Assembly (NCBI GenBank): GCA_029977305.1
Contig: JAPOLF010000003.1
Span: 1 to 29,655, forward strand
Reading direction: 5' to 3'
DNA from: a bacterium
GTDB lineage: Bacteria > Chloroflexota > Chloroflexia > Thermomicrobiales > UBA6265
Length of the DNA stretch: 29,655 nt
The notes beneath the pieces were generated by a model that worked only from the letters and a program-made list of their open reading frames with translations, did not search any database and had not been told where the DNA came from. The position numbers were made by a program, and so were the translations under genes. Of this stretch, positions 22,607 to 29,655 are shown in pieces; the first letter of the stretch is position 1; each line of letters opens with the position of its first letter.

Positions 22607-22638
22607 GCGCCGGTTTGACCGAAGCTTGGAGGATCACC

Positions 22639-23559
22639 ATGGCCATTCCCACTCGTCCGCTCGGCACCACTGGCGAGCAGGTTTCGATCCTCTGCCTCGG
22701 CGGCTGGCACATCGGCGTCCCTGAGCGTGACGAGGCGATCCGCATCGTCCACCGAGCGGTCGATTCCGGGATCACCTTCCTCGACAACGCCTGGGAGTAC
22801 AACGACAACGAATCCGAGCGCCGCATGGGTGACGCCCTCGCCCAAGGCGGGTACCGCCAGAAGTCGTTCCTCATGACCAAGAACTGCGCCCACGACCGCA
22901 AGGCCTCCACCTCGATGACCATCCTCGAGGAGAGCCTCGGCCGCCTGAAGACCGACTACCTCGATCTCTGGCAGATCCACGAGGTCGTCTGGGCCGACGA
23001 TCCCGATCGCATCTTCGCCCCCGGCGGCGCCGCCGAGGCGATGCTCAAGGCGAAGGAGCAGGGCAAGGTTCGCTACATCGGCTTCACCGGCCACAAGAGC
23101 CCGGCGATCTTCCGCCGGATGTTTGATCTCGCCCCGGATTTCCCGTGGGACACCATTCAGTGCCCGGTGAACTTCGCCGATTGGCACTACAACAGTTTCC
23201 AAAAGGAGATCCTCCCGGTTGCGGCTGAGAAGGGGATCGGCGTCATCGGGATGAAGTCCCTCGCCGCCGGTGCTCTCGCCACCGAGACCCCGATCGACCC
23301 GAAGGAGGCGATCCGCTACGCGCTCAGCCAGAACATCTCCAGCCTGTGCGTCGGCATCGACTCGATGGCGATCCTCGATCAAGCGCTTTCCATCGGCGAA
23401 CACTTCACCCCGATGAGCGAGCAGGACCAGAACCGCCTCCGCCACCTCGCCTTCGAGCACGGCTGGGACGGCCGCCACGAGAAGTTCAAGGTGTCCAACG
23501 ATTTCGAGGGCCCCTTGGGTCGCATCGACCACGGCATGCCGCTCGCCACCCAGGGCTAG
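22639..23559 (+). CDS. Aldo/keto reductase
   Basis: A 306-residue NAD(P)H-dependent oxidoreductase of the AKR superfamily, (beta/alpha)8 barrel. The catalytic tetrad is visible: D49 and Y54 (FLDNAWEYND), K81 (MTKNC) and H114 (QIHEV). The substrate-independent frame LGTTGEQVSILCLGGWHIG opens the protein, and KVRYIGFTGHKSP (143-155) and VGIDSM (238-243) mark later barrel strands. Cofactor-binding residues in the usual GIxxSxxxxxxE element are replaced (VGIDSMAILDQAL), so coenzyme preference is unclear. The start at ATG 22639 has GGAGGAT 4 bases upstream and matches the family N-terminus; the open frame extends back across the divergent helicase gene. The LLM oxidoreductase follows after 34 bases, so the two probably act on one substrate class. 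A promoter and an inverted repeat lie upstream. Confidence 0.93.
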   Translation: MAIPTRPLGTTGEQVSILCLGGWHIGVPERDEAIRIVHRAVDSGITFLDNAWEYNDNESERRMGDALAQGGYRQKSFLMTKNCAHDRKASTSMTILEESLGRLKTDYLDLWQIHEVVWADDPDRIFAPGGAAEAMLKAKEQGKVRYIGFTGHKSPAIFRRMFDLAPDFPWDTIQCPVNFADWHYNSFQKEILPVAAEKGIGVIGMKSLAAGALATETPIDPKEAIRYALSQNISSLCVGIDSMAILDQALSIGEHFTPMSEQDQNRLRHLAFEHGWDGRHEKFKVSNDFEGPLGRIDHGMPLATQG

Positions 23560-23593
23560 TCGCACCAAACCCCAACCCTCAGGAGGCAGCAGC

Positions 23594-24532
23594 ATGGTCG
23601 ATCGATCACGCGTCGGGTACGCCTTTGTCCCGCAATCCCCCCAGCACGCGATCGACCTCGTCGAACGAGCCGAACGGGCCGGGCTCGACACCGTCTGGTC
23701 GATCATGCGCGCGGTCGGCCTCGACTCACTGACGATGTACGCGGCCGCCGCGATGCGCACCGAGCGGATCCGGCTCGGTACCGCTATCGTCCCCGCTTTC
23801 ACGCGTCACCCGCTCGGGATGATGACCCAGATCGAGGTGCTCGAGGCGCTCGCCCCGGGACGTCTCCGCCTCGGCATCGGCACCGCCCACGCCGCCACCA
23901 TGGTCAACGTCTACCACTTCGATTTCAGCCGCCCGCTCTCCCAGCTCCGGGAGTACCTCGAGGTGTTGCTGCCGCTGCTCGCCACCGGCGAGGTGCACAT
24001 GAAGGGCGATTTCTACGAGGTCGACGCGACCATCCCGAAGCCGCTCGCCACTCCCGTCTTGGTCTCTGCCCTGCGCGCCCCGGCCTTCGCCCTGGCCGCC
24101 GAGATGGCGGGCGGGGCGCTCGCGTGGCTCTGCCCGCCCTCGTACCTGCGGACGGTGGCCCTCCCGGCGATGGAGTCCGCCGCCGCTGCCGCCGGGCGTG
24201 TCCGCCCGCCACTGATCGCGCATTCGCCGGTGGTGGTCTCAACCGATCGCGCGAAGGCGTTCGCCACCGCAAAGCAGCAGCTTGCCTTTTACGCGGCTGC
24301 GCCGTTCTACGCTCGCATGTTCAAGGATGCCGGCCACCCGCTCGATGACAACGGGGGGATCACCGACGGCTTGCTCGACGAGCTGCTGGTCTGGGGCACC
24401 GCGGAGCAGATCGCCGATCAGTTGCGGATGCGGCTTGCCTCCGGGGTCGACGAGATCTATCCGTCGATGCTCACCTGCGAAAACCATCGCGCCGAGGAAG
24501 ACCAACTCCTGGAGATCCTCGCCAACCTCTAG
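23594..24532 (+). CDS. LLM-class flavin/F420-dependent oxidoreductase
   Basis: A 312-residue luciferase-like monooxygenase-fold enzyme (TIM barrel). It shows the AIDLVERAERAGLDTVW opening, RTERIRLGTAIVPAFTRHPL (about 55-74), the GRLRLGIGTAH nucleotide-binding turn (about 89-99), PVLVSALRAP (about 154-163) and a C-terminal GTAEQIADQLRMRLASGVDE helix. These enzymes use reduced FMN or coenzyme F420 for hydride transfer or monooxygenation; motifs alone do not decide between them, although F420 enzymes of this shape are frequent in Chloroflexota and Actinobacteria. AGGAGG is 8 bases upstream of the ATG. It sits in tandem after the aldo/keto reductase. Its TAG lies within a CTAG shared with the stop of the convergent next gene. 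Confidence 0.9.
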   Translation: MVDRSRVGYAFVPQSPQHAIDLVERAERAGLDTVWSIMRAVGLDSLTMYAAAAMRTERIRLGTAIVPAFTRHPLGMMTQIEVLEALAPGRLRLGIGTAHAATMVNVYHFDFSRPLSQLREYLEVLLPLLATGEVHMKGDFYEVDATIPKPLATPVLVSALRAPAFALAAEMAGGALAWLCPPSYLRTVALPAMESAAAAAGRVRPPLIAHSPVVVSTDRAKAFATAKQQLAFYAAAPFYARMFKDAGHPLDDNGGITDGLLDELLVWGTAEQIADQLRMRLASGVDEIYPSMLTCENHRAEEDQLLEILANL

Positions 24533-25494
24533 GCAGGCCGAGCGGCCGCATCGGGGACCAGCATCAGGAACTCGGGGTGGTCCCGAAGTTCCTGGACCAA
24601 TGGGCGCGGATCGGGATGCGCCGAATCGGGCCTAAAGGTCAGGATCGCGCGCCCCATGCGGCTCGCGACGGCGAGGCGGCCATCCGAGGTCCACGCCAGG
24701 CCGGCGGGCGCGTCCAGGCCCCCCGTTCCCTTCGGGATGAGGATCTCCACCTCGCCGCTCGCCGGGTCGAGGTGCATCACCGCGTCGCGATCCCTGCTCC
24801 CGACCAGCAGGCCCTGCCGTTCCGGCCACCAGAGCAGATGGACCGGAGCGGCCAACCTGTCGTGACGATAGGAGCGCTGCAATGCGCCGCTCGTCGGGTG
24901 GTAGGCGTGGACGGCGTCCGCCTCCCGGTCGCACACGTAGAGCAGGCCATCTGGGGCAAAGAGCACGTGCCGCACCGCATGCAAACCGGTTTTCACGTGC
25001 TTGGCCGCCGGCACGAACGTCCCTGCCAAGAGGTTGTCATGATCCACTTCCGCCAGCGCCGGGGGATGGGCCATCGGTGATCCCGGTTTGCCCACCGAGG
25101 ACATCGGGCCGTGGTACCGCCCGACCACGTTCGTGTCCTGGCTCGGGATGAAGAGGTTGTGGTCCGGGCCGAACGCGACGTGAAACGGATGGGCCAGGCC
25201 CGGGTTGTCCCGCTGCCGCTCGACGAACACCTCGCGGAACGGATGCCGCCCATCCGCCCCGCGTGTGCCGCCGAAGCGGAGCACTTGACTTCGGTCCTGC
25301 CAGGCGTTGGCCACATAGAGGTCGCCATCGGGCCCGAACGCGAAGCCGCGCAACTCGCGCAGCCCGACCCCATGCGGCAGGTCATGCGATGCCAACACCT
25401 TGCCGAGGTGTTCGCCATCCTCCGAGAACGCGTGGATATTGTTCCACTCGCCCGCGTCGTCCCCGCCGTGAAACGAGCAGTACCAGATCGCCAC
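24529..25494 (-). CDS. NHL/SMP-30-like beta-propeller protein
   Basis: A 321-residue beta-propeller protein with repeated blade patterns: GFAFGPDGDLYVANAWQ, HVAFGPDHNLFIPSQDTN, HVLFAPDGLLYVCDREADAV, GLLVGSRDRDAVMHLDPASG and GLAWTSDGRLAVASRMG. Each contains the GPDGxLYVA core of NHL or SMP-30/gluconolactonase-type propellers, about five to six blades. There is no signal peptide, so it is probably cytoplasmic. Enzymatic residues of gluconolactonase (metal-binding Glu/Asn/Asp) cannot be assigned with confidence, so it may be a binding protein or lactonase-like. The start is GTG at 25494 with GGAGG 5 bases upstream. Its TAG overlaps the stop of the convergent LLM gene by four bases. It lies 24 bases after the serine hydrolase gene and is probably in the same transcript. 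Confidence 0.8.
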   Translation of the reverse strand: MAIWYCSFHGGDDAGEWNNIHAFSEDGEHLGKVLASHDLPHGVGLRELRGFAFGPDGDLYVANAWQDRSQVLRFGGTRGADGRHPFREVFVERQRDNPGLAHPFHVAFGPDHNLFIPSQDTNVVGRYHGPMSSVGKPGSPMAHPPALAEVDHDNLLAGTFVPAAKHVKTGLHAVRHVLFAPDGLLYVCDREADAVHAYHPTSGALQRSYRHDRLAAPVHLLWWPERQGLLVGSRDRDAVMHLDPASGEVEILIPKGTGGLDAPAGLAWTSDGRLAVASRMGRAILTFRPDSAHPDPRPLVQELRDHPEFLMLVPDAAARPA

Positions 25495-25518
25495 GCCAAC
25501 CTCCGGTCAGGGATGCGC

Positions 25519-26856
25519 TTACCCCCAGAGATTCCCTTCGGTGGGGAACTCGGTGCGATTCAGCACCGCGTAGGTTTCCCCGATCGCCTGATCGAAGAAC
25601 TCGAGGTAGGCCGTCGGCAGGCTATTGAACACCCACGAGAGGGTCACCCCGTTCCCGAAGCGCGACAGCAGCGACGCACAGGTGTCCACGAGCGCACCGG
25701 TGTGGAACCAGTTGTAACCCCCGAGATCGTCGTCCAGTTGCGTCACCCAGCCGAGACCGGTCTCCTCCGGCGCCTCGCCTTCGGCACCCATCGCCGGGGG
25801 GCGCTTGGCGGTGAGCATCGTGGTCATCATGTCCGCGGAGAGCAACGGGCCGCCACGCACGCCATCAACCGCCAGGGCGAACTTCACGGCATCCTCGGCG
25901 GAGCCGATGAATCCGCCGTGGGCATCGAGAACCGGCATCGAGTACCCGCCGTAGGCGAGCGGCACGAACATCCCGTCTTCGTACACCGAGGGGTAGTTGT
26001 AGATCGTCTGGCCGATCTGCGGCATGTACATCACTTCGCGCGGCGCGCGATCGGCGAGCAGGGTCTGCCCGAGGATCATCCCCGGCGCGCCAATGGGATC
26101 GAAGACCATCTCCGCCATTGCCTCGCCGTACGTCTTGCCGGTGATGTGCTCGATGACCCGACCCAGCAGGTTGTACCCGAAGTTGGAGTACTGGGTGGCG
26201 GAGCCGGGATCGAAGGCGAGCGGCGAGCCCATCATCGAGAGGATGATCGACTGCGGACTCACCGGCGTCGGCTCGCCCAGCATGATCGCGGTTTGGGAGA
26301 TGTAGGGGTTGAACTGCGGATCGAACCCGGTCTGCGACGAATTGAATCCGCCGCTGTGAGTGAGCAGTTGCTCGATGGTGATGTCGTAGATGCGCGGATC
26401 CACGACCGCTCCTGCCGGCGGCGTGTAATCGAGCAATGGAAAGACCTTGGTGCCGAGCTCGAGCTTGCCCTGTTCCACCAACATCAGGATGGCGACGGTG
26501 GTGAACGGCTTGGCGACACTCGCGAACCGGAAGCGGGAATCCGGCATCACTTTCTCGGCGCCGTCGGGGCTGGCGCTTCCGTAGCCCCGGTTGTAGACGA
26601 GTCGATCACCCACCGCGATCGCCAACTGGCCGCCCGGCAACCCGAACGCGGCCATCAGCTCGGCCATCAGTCCGTCCCATGCCTCGAGGCCGGGAAGGGC
26701 GTCGCCGGTCATTCCTTCCTGCAATGAATCCTGCATCGCCATCACCAGCCCCCCGGTCCGGAACCCCACCGCCGTCATCGCGCCGAGCCCGGCACCGATC
26801 CCCAACAACGCTCGCCGGTCAAGACCGAGTGATGAGGTGCTCCGTGTGGTGGTCAT
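25519..26856 (-). CDS. Exported beta-lactamase-fold serine hydrolase
   Basis: A 445-residue serine hydrolase of the class C beta-lactamase/EstB/D-aminopeptidase group. A twin-arginine-like signal (DRRALLGIGAG, 13-23) opens the protein. Active-site motifs: S113-V-A-K116 (FASVAKPF), Y223-S-N225 (QYSNFGYNLLG) and H385-T-G387 (FHTGALV), which replaces the K-T-G of penicillin-binding proteins. Other family segments are LLTHSGGF (165-171) and GGFIGSAEDAVKF (314-326). Substrate could be an ester, peptidoglycan peptide or beta-lactam; a beta-lactamase role cannot be claimed. The start is ATG 26856 with GGAGAGGA upstream; the longer frame from 26934 would include promoter sequence. A candidate promoter lies at 26915-26944. 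The propeller gene follows after 24 bases. Confidence 0.88.
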   Translation of the reverse strand: MTTTRSTSSLGLDRRALLGIGAGLGAMTAVGFRTGGLVMAMQDSLQEGMTGDALPGLEAWDGLMAELMAAFGLPGGQLAIAVGDRLVYNRGYGSASPDGAEKVMPDSRFRFASVAKPFTTVAILMLVEQGKLELGTKVFPLLDYTPPAGAVVDPRIYDITIEQLLTHSGGFNSSQTGFDPQFNPYISQTAIMLGEPTPVSPQSIILSMMGSPLAFDPGSATQYSNFGYNLLGRVIEHITGKTYGEAMAEMVFDPIGAPGMILGQTLLADRAPREVMYMPQIGQTIYNYPSVYEDGMFVPLAYGGYSMPVLDAHGGFIGSAEDAVKFALAVDGVRGGPLLSADMMTTMLTAKRPPAMGAEGEAPEETGLGWVTQLDDDLGGYNWFHTGALVDTCASLLSRFGNGVTLSWVFNSLPTAYLEFFDQAIGETYAVLNRTEFPTEGNLWG

Positions 26857-26914
26857 GGGACATTCCTCTCCTTCACGCCTTGCACCGAGCATGTGGCGCG
26901 CGGCACACGGATTA

Positions 26915-26944
26915 GTTATACCCATTCTGACCAAACGCAGTCAC
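26915..26944 (-). promoter_or_regulatory. Promoter of serine hydrolase gene
   Basis: Minus strand: GTGACT (26944-26939), 18-base spacer, TATAAC (26920-26915). The -10 is the AT-richest stretch nearby. The start site would be near 26908, giving a leader of about 50 bases. The -35 abuts the hairpin at the end of the glycosyltransferase gene. Confidence 0.55.
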
Positions 26945-26967
26945 CTGCCGCGCATTACCGCGGCAGG
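26944..26967 (-). terminator. Hairpin over glycosyltransferase stop codon
   Basis: CCTGCCGCG (26944-26952) and CGCGGCAGG (26959-26967) form a perfect 9-bp stem with a 6-base loop. The stop codon TAA (26957-26955) is in the loop and the stem encodes the last codons. No T tract follows, so it is probably a weak terminator or 3'-end stabiliser between the two genes. Confidence 0.55.
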
Positions 26968-28676
26968 ATGAACACATCGCTCGTGTCATCACACCCTGCC
27001 GCGGCGAAGGCATCAAGGAAGCGCTCTTCCACTTCCGGTTGCACGAACCACATCGTGTTGCACGGCTTGTCGAACATCCCCGCCTCGAGTGCAACCAGCG
27101 TGCCGAGATAGCGCACCGGGATGTCCTCGCCCGCATCACGCGGCGCCCGTACGTCCTCGGTGAAGACGTATCCATCACCGAGTCCCAGCCGATATGCTCC
27201 CATGCGCACATGCTCAATCTCTGAACCCAACCCCGGATCCAGCGCAATTGCCACGCCCAGCCGTCGAGAATACGGCGCCTCGGCGGACATCAGGTCGACT
27301 TCCAGCGCCTGCCGCGTCGGCCCCAGTTCAACGGCACCCTCAGCCGCGAAGAGCGCCAGGGCGAACACGAGCATCGCGCCCATCGGCACCCAGCGGAACA
27401 CCGCCGACGAGAACGGCACGCCTGCCCGCTGCACCAGCGTTGCGACTGCAGTTCCAATGCCCCACGCCCCAGCACCGACCATGATCATCAGCAGCGGCAG
27501 CGCAGCGGCCAATCGCCCCACGTGGACCAGCGAGGTGAAGACCGGCCCGACCAACAGCCCCGCAGCCACCGCCATCACCACCAGTGGGGATATGGTCCGC
27601 TTCGTCCATGCCAGCCATGAGAGCGTGCCCACTCCGGCGATCGCGGCAATCGCGAATGGCACCGACCAGAGCCGCCCGTGCGCATTCCAGTAGTCGGTGC
27701 GGACCGGCCGCGTCTCACGATTGAACAGCAGGTTGACGAGATCGCCCGCATTCTGCCGCAGCAGCCCCGCGAATCCCGTTCCCTTGTTGCCCTCGCGAAG
27801 CCAGGTGTCGACCGATTCCGGGGTCATCCCGAGGATCTGCTCGTTGGCACCGTGCATGATCCGGTCCAAAGCCCTCCCCGCGTTCGGCGGGCTTGCGAAG
27901 AGGAGATCCATCACCACCACGGCGAGCGGGAAGATCACGGCCACGATCGCCGCCGAAAGCACCAACATGCGCCAGCGCGAACGGTAGATCGCTGCTGCGG
28001 CGAGGAGGAGCACCGTCGCCATCGGCCACATCGCCCGTGCCGGGGTGTAGGCGTAGAGGCTGAGCACGATGCCACCCGCGAGCAGCACCATCGGCCAGCG
28101 CCATGCGACCCAATCCCGCGCCTCGAGCACGCCGAGCAATCCCAGCATGGTGACCAACAGCACCAGCGCCGAGGCCCCGGTCGAGGTCACGTTCCGCCCA
28201 TAGAACACCCACACCGGGGAGAGGGCGAAGAGCACTGCCGTGAGGATCGCCGCCTCGTTTGGCAGCACCTTGCGCGCCACGCGCCACAGGAGCGGCACCG
28301 CGAACGCGCACTCGAGTGCGACCGCGAGCCGCAACGGCGCGTAGCCCACCCCGCCGAGCAAATGTCCGATCCAGAGGAAAGGCCCGATCAGCGGACCACG
28401 CGCGCTGTCCGCGGCGAGCCCATCGGAGTACCCGAAGATCAGATCGAGACTTGGGGTTTCCACCCAAGCGTCGAAGAACTTCCAGCCAGCATAGTCCTCC
28501 CAGCTGAGGTGGAACGGCGGGTTGTCGATCGGGACCCAGAGCAGGGCGATCACCGCCAGCAGGTACAACCCGATCCCGGTCAACCATCCGCGGGGCGCAT
28601 CCGCGAATCGCCGCAGCGATCCGCCGGATGGCCCGGACGGCTCAACCTGTTGGGTGGGAAACGGGGTGAAATCCAT
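26955..28676 (-). CDS. GT39/ArnT-like membrane glycosyltransferase
   Basis: A 573-residue protein with about 11 transmembrane helices and a C-terminal soluble part of about 130 residues. The order of helices, an acidic first outer loop (SWEDYAGWKFFDAW, about 59-72) and a following YSDGLAADSARGPLIGPFLWIGHLLGG segment recall the GT-C fold of dolichyl/undecaprenyl-phosphate-sugar-dependent GT39 enzymes, which transfer a lipid-linked sugar outside the membrane. The classical adjacent DE or DD pair of the first loop is represented by E60-D61. The soluble tail (about 445-573) is not recognised; it ends in two Cys-containing segments (DKPCNT, AAGCDD). The acceptor cannot be read. AGGGG lies upstream of the ATG. 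A GATACT-like -10 lies on the minus strand near 28720. Distinct from the GT2-like gene at the left end. Confidence 0.75.
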   Translation of the reverse strand: MDFTPFPTQQVEPSGPSGGSLRRFADAPRGWLTGIGLYLLAVIALLWVPIDNPPFHLSWEDYAGWKFFDAWVETPSLDLIFGYSDGLAADSARGPLIGPFLWIGHLLGGVGYAPLRLAVALECAFAVPLLWRVARKVLPNEAAILTAVLFALSPVWVFYGRNVTSTGASALVLLVTMLGLLGVLEARDWVAWRWPMVLLAGGIVLSLYAYTPARAMWPMATVLLLAAAAIYRSRWRMLVLSAAIVAVIFPLAVVVMDLLFASPPNAGRALDRIMHGANEQILGMTPESVDTWLREGNKGTGFAGLLRQNAGDLVNLLFNRETRPVRTDYWNAHGRLWSVPFAIAAIAGVGTLSWLAWTKRTISPLVVMAVAAGLLVGPVFTSLVHVGRLAAALPLLMIMVGAGAWGIGTAVATLVQRAGVPFSSAVFRWVPMGAMLVFALALFAAEGAVELGPTRQALEVDLMSAEAPYSRRLGVAIALDPGLGSEIEHVRMGAYRLGLGDGYVFTEDVRAPRDAGEDIPVRYLGTLVALEAGMFDKPCNTMWFVQPEVEERFLDAFAAAGCDDTSDVFILPR

Positions 28677-28770
28677 GCCGCCCCTTGCGCCGACACCACG
28701 CTTGCATCGCTTACGTCCGCGAGTATCCTACGGCCCCGCGTGCGATGCCCATGTCAGCGCGACGGGGGGA

Positions 28771-29655
28771 TCACTCCTTCGGCGGCGCGGGCACCTCGCC
28801 GCGTTTGACCAGCAACCGCGTCAGCCCCAGCGAGGCGAGGTAGCTCGGCGACGCCCACTCGAGGTTCGTCAGCACCTCCGGATCGATCGGCCCAGCCTGC
28901 TCGGCCACCCACGTGTGGATGCGCGCTGTCACCTCCTCATGTCCGGCACCCTCAAGCAGGGCGGCCTTCGCGACCTCGGTCAGCGCCGCGATGTTCGGCT
29001 CCAACTGTGCGAGGTGCGCCTCGACATCATCGAAGCAGCCGCCGTGGGTGAGGCACAGCCGCTCGGCCCCAAGCGAGCGCATCCGCTGCGCGCTCTCGGC
29101 CCATGCGTCCGGATTCACCTCCGGGGGCGGGCAGGGCGGCAGATTGAACTGCATCGAGGGCATCCGCACCCCGCCGACATCGCCGGTGAACGCCACCCGC
29201 CGCGCCTCGTCCCACACCACGATGTGATGCGATGCGTGCCCGGCGGTGAACCACGGCACCAGCTCCCCGGTGCCGATCCGCACAGGCACGCCATCCGCCA
29301 CCGCCTGCACGCGATCGGCGGGAACCGGGGCGATCTCGCCCCATAGGGCATCCATGCGATCGGTGTAGAGGCGTCCGGCACTCGCCACCAGCTTCGCCGG
29401 ATCGACCAGATGCGGCAGCCCCACCGGGTGGACATGCACCATCGCGCGCGGCGCGTGATCGCGCAGCATCACCCCGGCCGCACCCGAGTGATCCAAGTGG
29501 ATGTGAGAGACCAAGACGTCGGTCAGGTCGCTCGGTGCAAAACCGGCGGTGCGGATCCCGGCGAGGAGGTGGGGCAGGGTTGAGGAGGGCCCGGTCTCGA
29601 TCACCGCCAAGGCGTCGCCCTGCTGGATGAGATAGGCGGTGACCACCGTCTCCCG
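28771..29655 (-). CDS. MBL-fold metallohydrolase, 5' end cut by window
   Basis: A metallo-beta-lactamase-fold hydrolase. The frame is open to the right edge (295 codons seen); the GTG at 29646 is internal, since the preceding codons R-E-T join the family's usual ...RETVVTAYLI start, so the true start lies beyond 29655. The zinc-site motifs are present: SHIHLDHSG (H-x-H-x-D-H), the AGHASHH His, FTGD with its bridging Asp, and a late LTHGG His. A helical C-terminal extension (about 100 residues, AHLAQLEPNIAALTEVAKAA onward) is like that of MBL hydrolases in the glyoxalase-II/LACTB2 group. The substrate is unknown. It ends 94 bases before the glycosyltransferase ATG, on the same strand. Confidence 0.9.
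   Translation of the reverse strand, partial: RETVVTAYLIQQGDALAVIETGPSSTLPHLLAGIRTAGFAPSDLTDVLVSHIHLDHSGAAGVMLRDHAPRAMVHVHPVGLPHLVDPAKLVASAGRLYTDRMDALWGEIAPVPADRVQAVADGVPVRIGTGELVPWFTAGHASHHIVVWDEARRVAFTGDVGGVRMPSMQFNLPPCPPPEVNPDAWAESAQRMRSLGAERLCLTHGGCFDDVEAHLAQLEPNIAALTEVAKAALLEGAGHEEVTARIHTWVAEQAGPIDPEVLTNLEWASPSYLASLGLTRLLVKRGEVPAPPKE

Noticed and set aside
25519..26856. Beta-lactam resistance gene
   Set aside because: The fold is that of class C beta-lactamases, but the H-T-G motif, length and Tat-like signal are equally those of esterases and peptidases of the group; no resistance function is claimed.
1..29655. CRISPR arrays, insertion sequences, prophage genes, tRNA or rRNA
   Set aside because: No regularly spaced repeats, transposase, integrase or structural RNA patterns were seen. 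Search by eye cannot exclude degenerate remnants.

Overview
This is a GC-rich (roughly two-thirds G+C), tightly packed bacterial chromosome segment with 26 supported protein genes, no RNA genes and no transposon or phage genes. The gene mix fits Chloroflexota, most likely a Thermomicrobia-like lineage: a two-domain copper nitrite reductase, a luciferase-like (LLM) oxidoreductase, a DUF3105 lipoprotein, a HipA-like kinase paired with DUF3037, and a surface protein ending in an MPETG sorting-like signal. That placement is inference; there is no rRNA marker in the window.

Layout. 1-1964 (minus): MFS transporter overlapping a truncated GT2-like glycosyltransferase by ATGA. 2130-7733 (plus): a small membrane-anchored unknown protein, then ftsY, ffh, a DUF3105 lipoprotein and a secreted subtilase, probably one transcription unit from ftsY on. 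7740-8922 (minus): HipA-like kinase and DUF3037 protein, overlapping by 8 bases. 9134-9976 (plus): a secreted two-repeat Gly/Ala/Asn-rich protein with a sortase-type C-terminus, closed by a strong hairpin terminator.

10115-14401 (plus): a GAF histidine kinase and response regulator (overlapping), a small DoxX-like membrane protein, a Tat-exported copper nitrite reductase (nirK) and a membrane-anchored small protein with a cupredoxin-like C-x2-H-x5-M site. This reads as a sensor-plus-respiration cluster in which the last gene could donate electrons to NirK. 14405-18317 (minus): an HtrA-type protease and a second NarL-type two-component pair (Cache-like sensor kinase and LuxR-type regulator, GTGA overlap).

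18488-22496 (minus): an unrecognised helical protein, apparently from a leaderless promoter, behind a 1029-residue UvrD/Rep-type helicase carrying a complete DEDDh (DnaQ-like) exonuclease inside its 2B region. This fusion is the most striking protein here. 22639-24532 (plus): an aldo/keto reductase and an LLM oxidoreductase, driven from a promoter whose -10 lies inside a perfect 9-bp inverted repeat. 24529-29655 (minus): a beta-propeller protein, a Tat-exported beta-lactamase-fold serine hydrolase, a GT39-like membrane glycosyltransferase, and an MBL-fold hydrolase running off the right end.

Many long open frames antisense to these genes are by-products of high-GC codon usage and were left out.
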